Below, piece after piece: positions 1 through 5,642 of a stretch of DNA of 5,782 nt. The DNA lies in assembly GCA_030606165.1 (NCBI GenBank), contig JAUWGZ010000076.1:1-5782 (forward strand), read 5' to 3'. A program made the position numbers and the translations under genes. Numbering within the stretch: position 1 is the stretch's first letter; each line of letters opens with the position of its first letter. The notes below the pieces were generated by a model. That model did not search any database, had not been told where the DNA came from, and saw nothing but the letters and a program-made list of their open reading frames with translations. The DNA comes from Dehalococcoidia bacterium (GTDB taxonomy: Bacteria > Chloroflexota > Dehalococcoidia > GIF9 > AB-539-J10).

Positions 1-1314
1 GCCGAGCATGTCAAGCAATATCCACCAGAGACAGTAGAGAAAGTGACCGGGGTTCCCGCTGACGATATTAGAAAGATTGCCCGAATTTTCGCTACCAGTA
101 AATCAGCCTCTATCGTCCAGGGTATCTGCACCCTCGACCAGCAGATAAACGGCCTGCAAAGCAGCCGGGCGCTTGCCATCCTGCAGGCAATAACAGGGAA
201 TATTGATGTTCCCGGCACCTGGACCAATGTCCCTTTCCCCAGACTGGGCAGCCTCCACATCAAGGTGGAGGAAGACCCGATTGGCGCCGCTGAGCATCCG
301 TTGTTCTACCGGCTGTGGGGCAGGCAGTCCCCCTACGGTCAGACAATGTATTTTGCCGATGCCGTGCTTAGCGGGAAGCCGTACCCTATAAAAGCCCTGC
401 TCGTTACCGGGGGTAACCCGGCGCTTACCCTGCCCGACTCCAACAGGATTAAACAGGCCCTGGAGAAACTGGATTTCATGGTGGTTATCGACCTGTTTAT
501 GACCGAGACGGCCAGGACGGCGGATATAGTGCTTCCTGCCTGCTCCTTTATGGAGCGCAGCGGTGTCGGTTATGTTTACGGGGTAACCAGCGGGCTGCCC
601 TATATTCTGCTCCGCAAAAAGGTGATAGAGCCATTGGGGGAGTGCTGGCCTGACTGGAAGTTCTGGTGTGAACTGGGAAGAAGAATGGGTTACGGGGACC
701 TCTTCCCCTGGCAAAGTGAGGACGAAATAATCGAGCACTGGCTAAAACCCTCCGGACTAACAGTCAAACAGCTATCTGAAGAGCATCCCGAGGGAATGTT
801 CTTCGCCGACAAGAAATATGATATGCTGGAGAAGGGTAATTTCAGGACACCCTCAGGCAAGATTGAGCTTTACTCGGAGACACTGGCCGAGCATGGTTAC
901 GACCCCCTGCCCATCCCTATTGAGCCCAGTCAAAGCCCAGTGAGCAGCCCTGAGCTAGCTAAGGAATATCCCTTGATTTTGACTACCGGCGCCAGAATTC
1001 CAGAATACACTCACACCCAATTCAGAAATGTGCCCGGCCTTCACCAGTCAGCCCCCGAGCCAGTAGCCGAGGTCCACCCTGACACTGCCAGGGAATATGG
1101 CATTGCTGACGGCGATATGATGGCTGTGGAAACGAGAAAGGGCAGGATAAAAATCAGGGTCAGGACAACCGAAGACCTGCTGCCCGGCGTGGTCAGTATC
1201 CCTCATGGCTGGACAGAGGCCAATGCTAACTTATTAACCGAGCTTGAGCCCCGCGACCCGGTTACGGGCTATACCGAGCTTAAAGCCCTGCTGTGCCGGA
1301 TAAGCAAAGTTTGA
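1..1314 (+). CDS. Molybdopterin-dependent oxidoreductase, C-terminal part (5' end outside window)
   Basis: The reading frame is open from base 1 (AEHVKQYPPETVEKV...) to TGA at 1312-1314, giving 437 visible residues. The N-terminal part, where an iron-sulfur motif would lie, is outside the window. Visible residues about 1-230 are the end of the molybdopterin domain: VTGGNP at about 135-140 and the ARTADIVLPA segment at about 172-181 are typical of the DMSO-reductase superfamily. Residues about 323-437 form the C-terminal molybdopterin-dinucleotide-binding domain, with LILTTGAR, HP.TA...GI.DGD, HGW and a closing TELKALLCRI. This tail is like that of polysulfide/thiosulfate reductase, acetylene hydratase and related catalytic subunits. 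The family binds Mo or W bis-pyranopterin; the substrate cannot be told from this part. No electron-transfer or membrane-anchor subunit follows, so partners, if any, would be upstream. No terminator is visible after the stop. Confidence 0.93.
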   Translation, partial: AEHVKQYPPETVEKVTGVPADDIRKIARIFATSKSASIVQGICTLDQQINGLQSSRALAILQAITGNIDVPGTWTNVPFPRLGSLHIKVEEDPIGAAEHPLFYRLWGRQSPYGQTMYFADAVLSGKPYPIKALLVTGGNPALTLPDSNRIKQALEKLDFMVVIDLFMTETARTADIVLPACSFMERSGVGYVYGVTSGLPYILLRKKVIEPLGECWPDWKFWCELGRRMGYGDLFPWQSEDEIIEHWLKPSGLTVKQLSEEHPEGMFFADKKYDMLEKGNFRTPSGKIELYSETLAEHGYDPLPIPIEPSQSPVSSPELAKEYPLILTTGARIPEYTHTQFRNVPGLHQSAPEPVAEVHPDTAREYGIADGDMMAVETRKGRIKIRVRTTEDLLPGVVSIPHGWTEANANLLTELEPRDPVTGYTELKALLCRISKV

Positions 1315-1351
1315 CGGCTAAAACCTGATTTTCTATACTGGACTCAAGTCT

Positions 1352-1441
1352 GGAGGGGTGTCCGAGTGGTCTATGGTGACGGTCTTGAAATCTGTGGAGA
1401 GTACGTCTGCAAAGCTAACAGCCCTTGGGCCGAACTTCCAA
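1352..1441 (+). tRNA. Degenerate or disrupted tRNA-Ser (UGA anticodon)-like sequence
   Basis: The 5' half reads as a normal bacterial tRNA-Ser. It has an acceptor strand GGAGGGG (1352-1358), TG, a D-arm TCCGAGTGGT-type segment, and an anticodon arm whose loop CTTGAAA (1386-1392) carries TGA. The 3' half is abnormal. The anticodon stem has a T-T mismatch and a G-T pair. The variable region is about 29 nt and forms no clear stem. A T-arm can be drawn as TTGGG / CCGAACT / TCCAA (1425-1441), but its loop is not the usual TTCGAAT. The bases after it do not pair with GGAGGGG: no CCCCTCC follows, and no CCA. The similarity fades just past the anticodon loop, a common crossover zone for tyrosine integrases. 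It is probably not functional. Confidence 0.55.
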
Positions 1442-1485
1442 TTTGTACGTAAATGTCCATTATGTCCGAATGTTTTTGAAACAAT

Positions 1486-1507
1486 TTAGTAGCAAATTAG
1501 TAGCAAA
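1486..1507 (+). repeat. Tandem direct repeat, two perfect copies of TTAGTAGCAAA
   Basis: Two exact, abutting 11-bp copies lie at 1486-1496 and 1497-1507, about 45 bp past the tRNA-Ser-like sequence. Spacing and position recall integrase arm- or core-binding repeats at attachment sites, but no integrase gene is in the window, so that role is inferred. Confidence 0.6.
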
Positions 1508-1590
1508 AACCTGACTCATTTTAATCGTGTGCCGGGGCGCGATGATTTTGGTCTGTCTAAAACCTTCCCCCCAGATAATCCTTCGGATAA

Positions 1591-1632
1591 CCGGAACGAT
1601 TTGTTCCCTGAGTATACCGGGACGAAGTGTCC
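1591..1632. repeat. Two related short dyads beginning CCGG(A/G)ACGA
   Basis: GGAAC-5 nt-GTTCC (1593-1607) is a perfect hairpin-capable dyad. A similar one, GGAC-5 nt-GTCC (1620-1632), follows. Both are preceded by CC and share the core CCGG(A/G)ACGA, with starts 26 bp apart (1591 and 1617). They could be paired protein-binding sites or RNA hairpins. No T-run follows, so they are not classic terminators. Confidence 0.35.
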
Positions 1633-1707
1633 AGCTACTCGACAATAAATGCCACTTTACTATTAAGAAAAGCATTGAATGTCTGAGCCGTACTCTCAAT
1701 TCTCGCT

Positions 1708-1755
1708 ATTTCACATTCCGATGAAATGTGCAATCGGCATCAACATCTCGAGATG
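1708..1755. promoter_or_regulatory. Operator-like inverted repeat and palindrome upstream of the operon promoter
   Basis: ATTTCACATT (1708-1717) and AATGTGCAAT (1725-1734) form an inverted repeat with 10-bp arms, one mismatch and a 7-bp spacer. A perfect 12-bp palindrome, CATCTCGAGATG, lies at 1744-1755, ending 12 bp before the -35 box. Their closeness to the promoter suggests regulator-binding sites. The regulator is unknown. Confidence 0.4.
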
Positions 1756-1767
1756 AAATTCGCCTGA

Positions 1768-1796
1768 TTGACAAACTACCTTATCCCCCTTAGTAT
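1768..1796 (+). promoter_or_regulatory. Sigma-70-like promoter for the three-gene operon
   Basis: A perfect -35 box TTGACA (1768-1773) is followed by a 17-bp spacer and TAGTAT (1791-1796), which matches four of six -10 positions including the key first two and last. A start near 1803 would give a leader of about 105 nt before the first gene. An overlapping TATAGT at 1794-1799 has a poorer 20-bp spacing. Confidence 0.65.
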
Positions 1797-1830
1797 AGTA
1801 TTAGCTACCCGCACCCGACGAAGCACATCA

Positions 1831-1872
1831 AGGTATCGCAAACAGGTACCCCCAGGTATCAGTACTAGTACC
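1831..1872. repeat. Leader repeats: three AGGTAYC words and an 18-bp near-palindrome
   Basis: AGGTATC (1831-1837), AGGTACC (1844-1850) and AGGTATC (1854-1860) recur at 13- and 10-bp steps. The last runs into a near-palindrome, GGTATCAGTACTAGTACC (1855-1872). All lie inside the predicted untranslated leader, so they could act as RNA structure or as protein-binding sites just downstream of the promoter. No known riboswitch class is recognised. Confidence 0.4.
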
Positions 1873-1909
1873 CGAGAGTTTCTGTGAAATAGGAGATGAG
1901 GCGTCATTA

Positions 1910-2635
1910 ATGCATAAGGAAAAGATTAATAAAGGTATTATTCTGGCTGCTGGTGATGGTGACCGTCTGGGCTCTCTGACTGCCATCTGTTCAAAGGTTC
2001 TGCTGCCAGTGAATGATAAGGAACAACTAATAAGGTACCCTATTGAGGCATTGGCAGCCGCTGGAGTTAGTGACATCGCCATTGTTGTCGGTTACTTGGG
2101 ATATAGTGTAATAGAGGCGCTGGGAAATGGCGACGACTTTGGTGTAAGGCTGCAATATGTCTACAACTCTGATTATCTCGGTGGGAACGCCATCTCAGTA
2201 TATAAAGCTAGAGAGTGGGTGCAGGAAGAGCCAGTCATTTTGTGCATGGGAGACCACGTAATCGATGAGGAGATAGTAAAGCGCCTTCTGGACAGGCAGG
2301 TCTTCCATGAAACGCTTTGTGTTGATTATGCGCCAGCTTCATATCATGAACTGGCCGAGGCAACTAAGGTTATCGTTAATAGTGCTGGTTGTATTAAGGA
2401 CATTGGTAAGGATCTCGTTTACTGGGATGCACTCGACACCGGGGTCTTTCTTCTGACAGAGACCTTCTTTCAGGTTCTACACGAGCTTCTTCAATACCAT
2501 GGCACCGACGTTGAAATCAGTGATGTTATCCGCTTCTTAATCGGCCAGGGGCATCATTTTGATACCTGTGATGTTAGCGGCTGCTTCTGGGCAGATGTAG
2601 ATACTAAGGAAGACTTAGACTTGGTAAGGGGATAG
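1910..2635 (+). CDS. Nucleotidyltransferase, probable inositol-1-phosphate cytidylyltransferase (IPCT-like)
   Basis: This 241-residue protein has the GT-A nucleotidyltransferase fold. The nucleotide loop is LAAGDGDRLGSLT (residues 12-24) and the likely catalytic lysine is K29 in SKVLLPV, where the usual proline before this lysine is serine. GNAIS is at 92-96, the metal-binding GDH at 114-116, DTG at 177-179, and a closing WADVDTKEDL at 228-237 supplies acidic residues. GDH, EATK, IGKDL, DTG and W.DVDTKED closely resemble the IPCT domain of archaeal and Thermotoga-type IPCT/DIPPS proteins, which make CDP-inositol from CTP and inositol-1-phosphate. The next gene, a CDP-alcohol phosphotransferase 2 bp away, supports this. 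The ATG at 1910 has AGGAG (1891-1895) and a better-spaced GAGG (1898-1901) upstream, and an in-frame start is needed just before the GIILAAG strand. A CDP-glycerol, sugar or other alcohol-phosphate substrate remains possible. Confidence 0.87.
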   Translation: MHKEKINKGIILAAGDGDRLGSLTAICSKVLLPVNDKEQLIRYPIEALAAAGVSDIAIVVGYLGYSVIEALGNGDDFGVRLQYVYNSDYLGGNAISVYKAREWVQEEPVILCMGDHVIDEEIVKRLLDRQVFHETLCVDYAPASYHELAEATKVIVNSAGCIKDIGKDLVYWDALDTGVFLLTETFFQVLHELLQYHGTDVEISDVIRFLIGQGHHFDTCDVSGCFWADVDTKEDLDLVRG

Positions 2636-2637
2636 GG

Positions 2638-3288
2638 ATGGGGGCTGTGTATGATGGCTACATTTCCAAGCACATTAACAGGAAGATATCAGAGCCAATG
2701 GCGCGGCTATTGGCAAAGACAAAAGTAACACCCAATCAGATGACATGGGCAGCGTTCGGTATCGCCCTGCTGTCTTTTGTCAGCTTCGTCCTTGGTAATA
2801 ACATAATAGCAGGCCTTTTAGTCCAGCTATCATCCATTGTTGATGGTATAGATGGAAACCTGGCCCGGCTCAAAGGTATGACATCGGAGTTCGGCGGCTT
2901 TCTGGACTCTGTACTTGACCGGTATGCTGATATCTTAATAGTGCTGGGGCTAACCTTATGGTCTTTGTCCCATGAGACATATTCTGGCATTTGGCTAACC
3001 GGCCTTTTAGCTATCACTGGTATCATTTGCATTAGCTATACCAGGGCTCGCATTAGCCCGAATCATCGGCATCTATTTAATAAAGGATTCAAGTCCCTGG
3101 CTTCACGTGATATAAGACTTTTCCTGATAATGCTCGGGGCAATCATCGGGCAAGCCTATTTCTGCCTTATCGTCATCGCCGTCTTGACCAACGTGGTAGT
3201 TTTCTACAGGGTCCTTTACATGTATAGATACCTGGGGCAAGAGGACAGCCAACCCAAACCTGCCTCTCAGGATAGTGAGGTTCCATAA
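2638..3288 (+). CDS. CDP-alcohol phosphotransferase, probable di-myo-inositol-phosphate-phosphate synthase (DIPPS-like)
   Basis: A 216-residue integral membrane enzyme with the full CDP-alcohol phosphotransferase signature D-x2-DG-x2-AR-x8-G-x3-D-x3-D: D69, D72-G73, A76-R77, G86, D90 and D94. These residues bind two metal ions and the CDP-alcohol. About six hydrophobic segments can be seen (roughly 34-52, 55-70, 97-112, 118-136, 158-175 and 177-195). The N-terminus (DGYISKHINRKIS ... TPNQMTW) is of the type in DIPPS domains, which join CDP-inositol to inositol-1-phosphate. In many thermophiles this domain is fused behind IPCT; here the two are separate genes. The start lies 2 bp after the upstream stop with AAGGGG at 2626-2631, so translation is probably coupled. 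The C-terminal 20 residues are polar. A phosphatidyl-type lipid product is an alternative that the sequence does not exclude. Confidence 0.87.
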   Translation: MGAVYDGYISKHINRKISEPMARLLAKTKVTPNQMTWAAFGIALLSFVSFVLGNNIIAGLLVQLSSIVDGIDGNLARLKGMTSEFGGFLDSVLDRYADILIVLGLTLWSLSHETYSGIWLTGLLAITGIICISYTRARISPNHRHLFNKGFKSLASRDIRLFLIMLGAIIGQAYFCLIVIAVLTNVVVFYRVLYMYRYLGQEDSQPKPASQDSEVP

Positions 3289-3336
3289 AAACGCCGCCAA
3301 ACTCACTCTCAAATTCAAGTACTTTACAGATGAACA

Positions 3337-3966
3337 ATGATTATCCAGTGTGATTTTGATGGTACCGTTATCAGAAACAATCTCAGTGTTCTGCTTAGAG
3401 AAAAATATGCTTGTGGTGACTGGCAAAAGATTGACTCAGACTATCTTCACGGCCATCTAACTGTTGAACAAAGCAACAAATTACAGTTTGCCCTCATTAA
3501 AGAACCTAGGGAGAGGCTGCAAGAGTTCGTTCGCCAGCACATCGAGCTGAGACCCGGCTTTGTAGAGTTTGTCAGGTATTGCCAGGAGGGCGCTATATCT
3601 TTTACTATCGTCAGTAGCGGACTTGATTTTTACATTGAACCTGTATTAATAGAGATTGGTATGCCAGATTTAGAATTACACTGTGGGCAAACCTCCTTCA
3701 ACCGCGATGGCATTGTTGTATCCTACTATGATCCTGATGGTAACATCATCAACCAGGGATTCAAGAAAAAGTATTTGAATTGGCTTAAAAAACGAGGGGA
3801 GGATATCATTTATTTAGGGGATGGGCTTTCTGACTTGGAGGCAGCATGTCAGGCTGACCGTGTATTTGCCACAGGACTTCTGCTGGATCTACTCGCCACA
3901 CATTCAATTGCCCGCAGTGCTTTTTCTGATTTTTACGATATACTGCATCAGGTTCGCCTTCTTTGA
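3337..3966 (+). CDS. HAD-superfamily phosphatase (SerB/MtnX-like), candidate product phosphatase of the pathway
   Basis: A 209-residue soluble hydrolase with the HAD motifs in order: motif I DFDGT (D6 nucleophile, D8 acid/base), motif II VSSG (92-95), a lysine-rich segment GFKKK (141-145) likely giving the motif III lysine, and motif IV GDGLSD (161-166). The helical cap after motif I is of the C1 type seen in phosphoserine phosphatase and MtnX-like enzymes. No signal peptide or membrane segment is seen. The start is firm: an in-frame TGA lies at 3331-3333, the ATG follows at 3337, and motif I begins at residue 6. The Shine-Dalgarno is weak, and 48 bp separate it from the upstream stop. Placed after a CDP-alcohol phosphotransferase, it may dephosphorylate that enzyme's phosphorylated product. 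A methionine-salvage role is unlikely in this context, but the substrate is unproven. Confidence 0.85.
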   Translation: MIIQCDFDGTVIRNNLSVLLREKYACGDWQKIDSDYLHGHLTVEQSNKLQFALIKEPRERLQEFVRQHIELRPGFVEFVRYCQEGAISFTIVSSGLDFYIEPVLIEIGMPDLELHCGQTSFNRDGIVVSYYDPDGNIINQGFKKKYLNWLKKRGEDIIYLGDGLSDLEAACQADRVFATGLLLDLLATHSIARSAFSDFYDILHQVRLL

Positions 3967-4033
3967 TACTTCAGTGCTTTTCGTTCAAGTTGTATCAGCA
4001 CCTCTGCCACACAAAACAGAGTATTATATGCAT

Positions 4034-4065
4034 TTAACAAATCACACAAAAAGATGTTTTGTTAA
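4034..4065. terminator. Inverted repeat between convergent genes, possible weak terminator
   Basis: TTAACAAA (4034-4041) and TTTGTTAA (4058-4065) form a perfect 8-bp inverted repeat with a 16-nt spacer, in the 130-bp gap between the converging operon and symporter genes. The stem is almost all A-T and lacks a clean following T-run in either direction, so termination would be weak. It could instead be a protein-binding site. Confidence 0.3.
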
Positions 4066-4096
4066 GAACCCGTTAAGCTTGGCACTATTCCAGCTA

Positions 4097-5428
4097 TCAG
4101 ACAAGGTACGTAATCAGCAACAGTACTGCTGCGGCCACTGGAAGACAACGCCCTATTAATATTATCCACTTTGCGGAAAGTACAATTGGGCCAAGCCTTT
4201 TAGGAGGCGCATTAATAGCCTCAAGAATACGTTTCCCAGGAAGTATCCATGAAATCAAGGTAGCGCCCGCGATGCCAGCTACAACTACAATCCCTGATCC
4301 TACTAGCTGATCAATCACTTCCAGAAATGGCTTTTCTCCAATACTCAATCCGAAAGGGGTAAAGCTCAACGCTGAAGGTATACCCAATGCCGTAGTAATT
4401 GCCACTACTACCAGTGCCGCTTGTCGCCGGGTCATATGGAATTCATCTCGAACCGGTGCCAGTGCTACTGCCATGCCACCGACACACGATGTAAATGCCG
4501 CCACGAACAACAGAGTGTAGAAAGCAATGCCAATGAACTGCCCGGCTGGTAGCTGGCTAAATATGTTAGGAAATGCAGTAAAAGAAAGCTGACTCCCCGC
4601 ATCAGGGGCGATACCAAAGGTGAAGACAATCGGGAACACCATCAGACCGGCTGTGATAGATATTACAGAATTGGTCAATGCCACTGCTGCAGATGATTTC
4701 AGGATGTTAAAGTCCCTGGGTGAATAGCTCCCGTAGGTAATAAGAAAACCCTGCCCAATTGCCAGTGAGTAAAATGCCTGCCCTGCCGCCATTTGCCAGG
4801 TTCTGGGTTCCAAGAATTTGACCAGGTCAAAGCTAAAGTAAAAGTCACGAGCCTGGCTCCCTCCGGGTAGAGTCTGTGCATAAATAGCGAGACCACCAAC
4901 AATCAAGACAAGAAGTGGGAGCAGGATTTTACTCATCTGCTCAAGGCCCCTGATACCTCTCAGCAAAACGAGAAAAGTAAGAGCCGATGTTATCAGAAAG
5001 AACCAGAGCGAAGCAAAACCGGCAGTGAACTCCTCGAACGGCTTCAAGTCAACTCGGATGGCATCTACTGCATATCCAAGCGTCCAACCACTAACTACAA
5101 GGTAGTAGCTCATAATGGCAACAGTCATTATAACCAGAAACCATCCGAACCACGGTCCCCATCTTGGGTTTATCTCTCGGAATAGCCCTACCGGACCTCT
5201 ATTGGCCAGCTTGCCAGCACTGGCCTCAAGAACATATAGCGGGATACCCAGGGCCAGTATACAGATGGCATAGGCCAGGACGAACGTGCCACCACCATTC
5301 TGTCCTGCCATGTACGGGAAGCGCCAGAGGTTTCCCAGACCGACAACTCCAGCAATTGAGGCCAGTATGTAGGCACGCCGCGAGGTCCAAACCGGACGAG
5401 GGGCTGAGCCGGCAGCAACCTGGCTCAT
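4097..5428 (-). CDS. Sodium-dependent amino-acid symporter of the neurotransmitter:sodium symporter (NSS/SNF) family
   Basis: A 443-residue inner-membrane transporter with the LeuT fold. TM1 has the family motif GLGNLWRFP (30-38) followed by QNGGGTF (43-49). By-eye alignment to LeuT puts N33 at the Na1 ligand N27, S221 at T254 (TM6 motif FYSLAIGQG, 219-227), N253 at N286 (TM7), and T313/S314 at the Na2 ligands T354/S355 (TM8). Both sodium sites therefore look intact, with a conservative Thr-to-Ser change. The protein ends right after an eleventh hydrophobic helix (about 421-442), as in the short 11-helix bacterial members such as MhsT rather than the 12-helix LeuT. The substrate is probably an amino acid, identity unknown. 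It is transcribed against the upstream operon. The annotated ATG has GGAG directly abutting it and no spaced Shine-Dalgarno; see the leader entry for the alternative start. Confidence 0.93.
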   Translation of the reverse strand: MSQVAAGSAPRPVWTSRRAYILASIAGVVGLGNLWRFPYMAGQNGGGTFVLAYAICILALGIPLYVLEASAGKLANRGPVGLFREINPRWGPWFGWFLVIMTVAIMSYYLVVSGWTLGYAVDAIRVDLKPFEEFTAGFASLWFFLITSALTFLVLLRGIRGLEQMSKILLPLLVLIVGGLAIYAQTLPGGSQARDFYFSFDLVKFLEPRTWQMAAGQAFYSLAIGQGFLITYGSYSPRDFNILKSSAAVALTNSVISITAGLMVFPIVFTFGIAPDAGSQLSFTAFPNIFSQLPAGQFIGIAFYTLLFVAAFTSCVGGMAVALAPVRDEFHMTRRQAALVVVAITTALGIPSALSFTPFGLSIGEKPFLEVIDQLVGSGIVVVAGIAGATLISWILPGKRILEAINAPPKRLGPIVLSAKWIILIGRCLPVAAAVLLLITYLV

Positions 5429-5468
5429 CTCCGATTTAACTGGTGGCTTCTCGATGTCATGACCTCCT
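5425..5468 (-). promoter_or_regulatory. Symporter leader: strong Shine-Dalgarno, 11-codon upstream ORF overlapping the start
   Basis: On the minus strand an excellent AGGAGG (5463-5468) lies 34 nt before the symporter ATG, too far to serve it directly. Two nt after it an ATG (5458-5460) opens an 11-codon frame, MTSRSHQLNRR, whose TGA overlaps the symporter start as ATGA (5425-5428). Seven nt after AGGAGG, in the symporter frame, is an ATC codon (5453-5455); used as a rare start it would add nine residues. No ATG, GTG or TTG extends the symporter frame before an upstream in-frame TAA. Confidence 0.45.
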
Positions 5469-5482
5469 GTATGTCGCCAGTA

Positions 5483-5512
5483 ATAATAGCATTATTCGTC
5501 AGCCATGAACAA
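5483..5512 (-). promoter_or_regulatory. Candidate promoter for the symporter gene
   Basis: On the minus strand TTGTTC (5507-5512) is followed by an 18-bp spacer and TATTAT (5483-5488), a five-of-six match to the -10 consensus. The -35 box is poor. Initiation near 5476 would place AGGAGG about ten nt into the transcript. Confidence 0.4.
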
Positions 5513-5577
5513 AAAGATGAAATGTTAAACCAGGTAAGTCAGGCCACTTTCTAAAAGCTTGTTACAACATCAAGATT

Positions 5578-5607
5578 TTTACACTCCTGTTCCCAAAATG
5601 GTATGCT
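5578..5607 (+). promoter_or_regulatory. Extended -10 promoter for the gene at the right edge
   Basis: TTTACA (5578-5583), an 18-bp spacer and TATGCT (5602-5607), with TG one base before the -10 (5599-5600), make an extended -10 promoter. It points at the start at 5643, giving an untranslated leader of about 30 nt. Confidence 0.45.
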
Positions 5608-5642
5608 AGGTTATCGAAAAGAGTAGTCTTGGAAAATTTGAA

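Larger units (their letters stand above)
1315..1909. other. Long intergenic region: tRNA-Ser scar, repeats, promoter and leader
   Basis: About 600 bp with no convincing protein gene. Two short frames (a 79-codon minus and a 65-codon plus) overlap each other and show no family motif. The region holds, in order, a degenerate tRNA-Ser-like sequence, a tandem 11-bp repeat, two related short dyads (1591-1632), an inverted repeat and a 12-bp palindrome just upstream of a sigma-70-like promoter, and a leader of about 100 nt with repeated AGGTAYC words. I read it as a possible old integration boundary followed by the control region of the downstream operon. Confidence 0.6.

Noticed and set aside
43..1314. 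GTG at 43 as the start of the molybdoenzyme gene
   Set aside because: The same frame is open to base 1 with family-like sequence before it, and the protein lacks the N-terminal half of the family. It is a gene cut by the window edge.
1460..1724. Two short frames (79 codons minus, 65 codons plus) in the intergenic region
   Set aside because: They overlap each other, lack clear ribosome sites and show no family features. An eroded gene end on the minus strand cannot be excluded but is not supported.
1486..1872. CRISPR-like array from the short repeats
   Set aside because: The repeats are 7-11 bp, abutting or irregularly spaced, and have no unique spacers of suitable length.
1352..1909. An intron-containing or group I intron-split tRNA-Ser
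   Set aside because: No downstream 3' exon with a CCCCTCC acceptor strand and a GTTCGAATC-type T-arm was found, so a split but functional tRNA is not supported.
3964..3997. TGATAC / GTATCA inverted repeat at the end of the phosphatase gene as a terminator
   Set aside because: Only six pairs with a 22-nt loop, it includes the stop codon and has no T-run, so it is not a credible intrinsic terminator.
3821..4159. 112-codon plus-strand frame spanning the end of the phosphatase and the end of the symporter
   Set aside because: It lies out of frame within the phosphatase gene and runs antisense into the symporter. Its translation shows no recognisable features.
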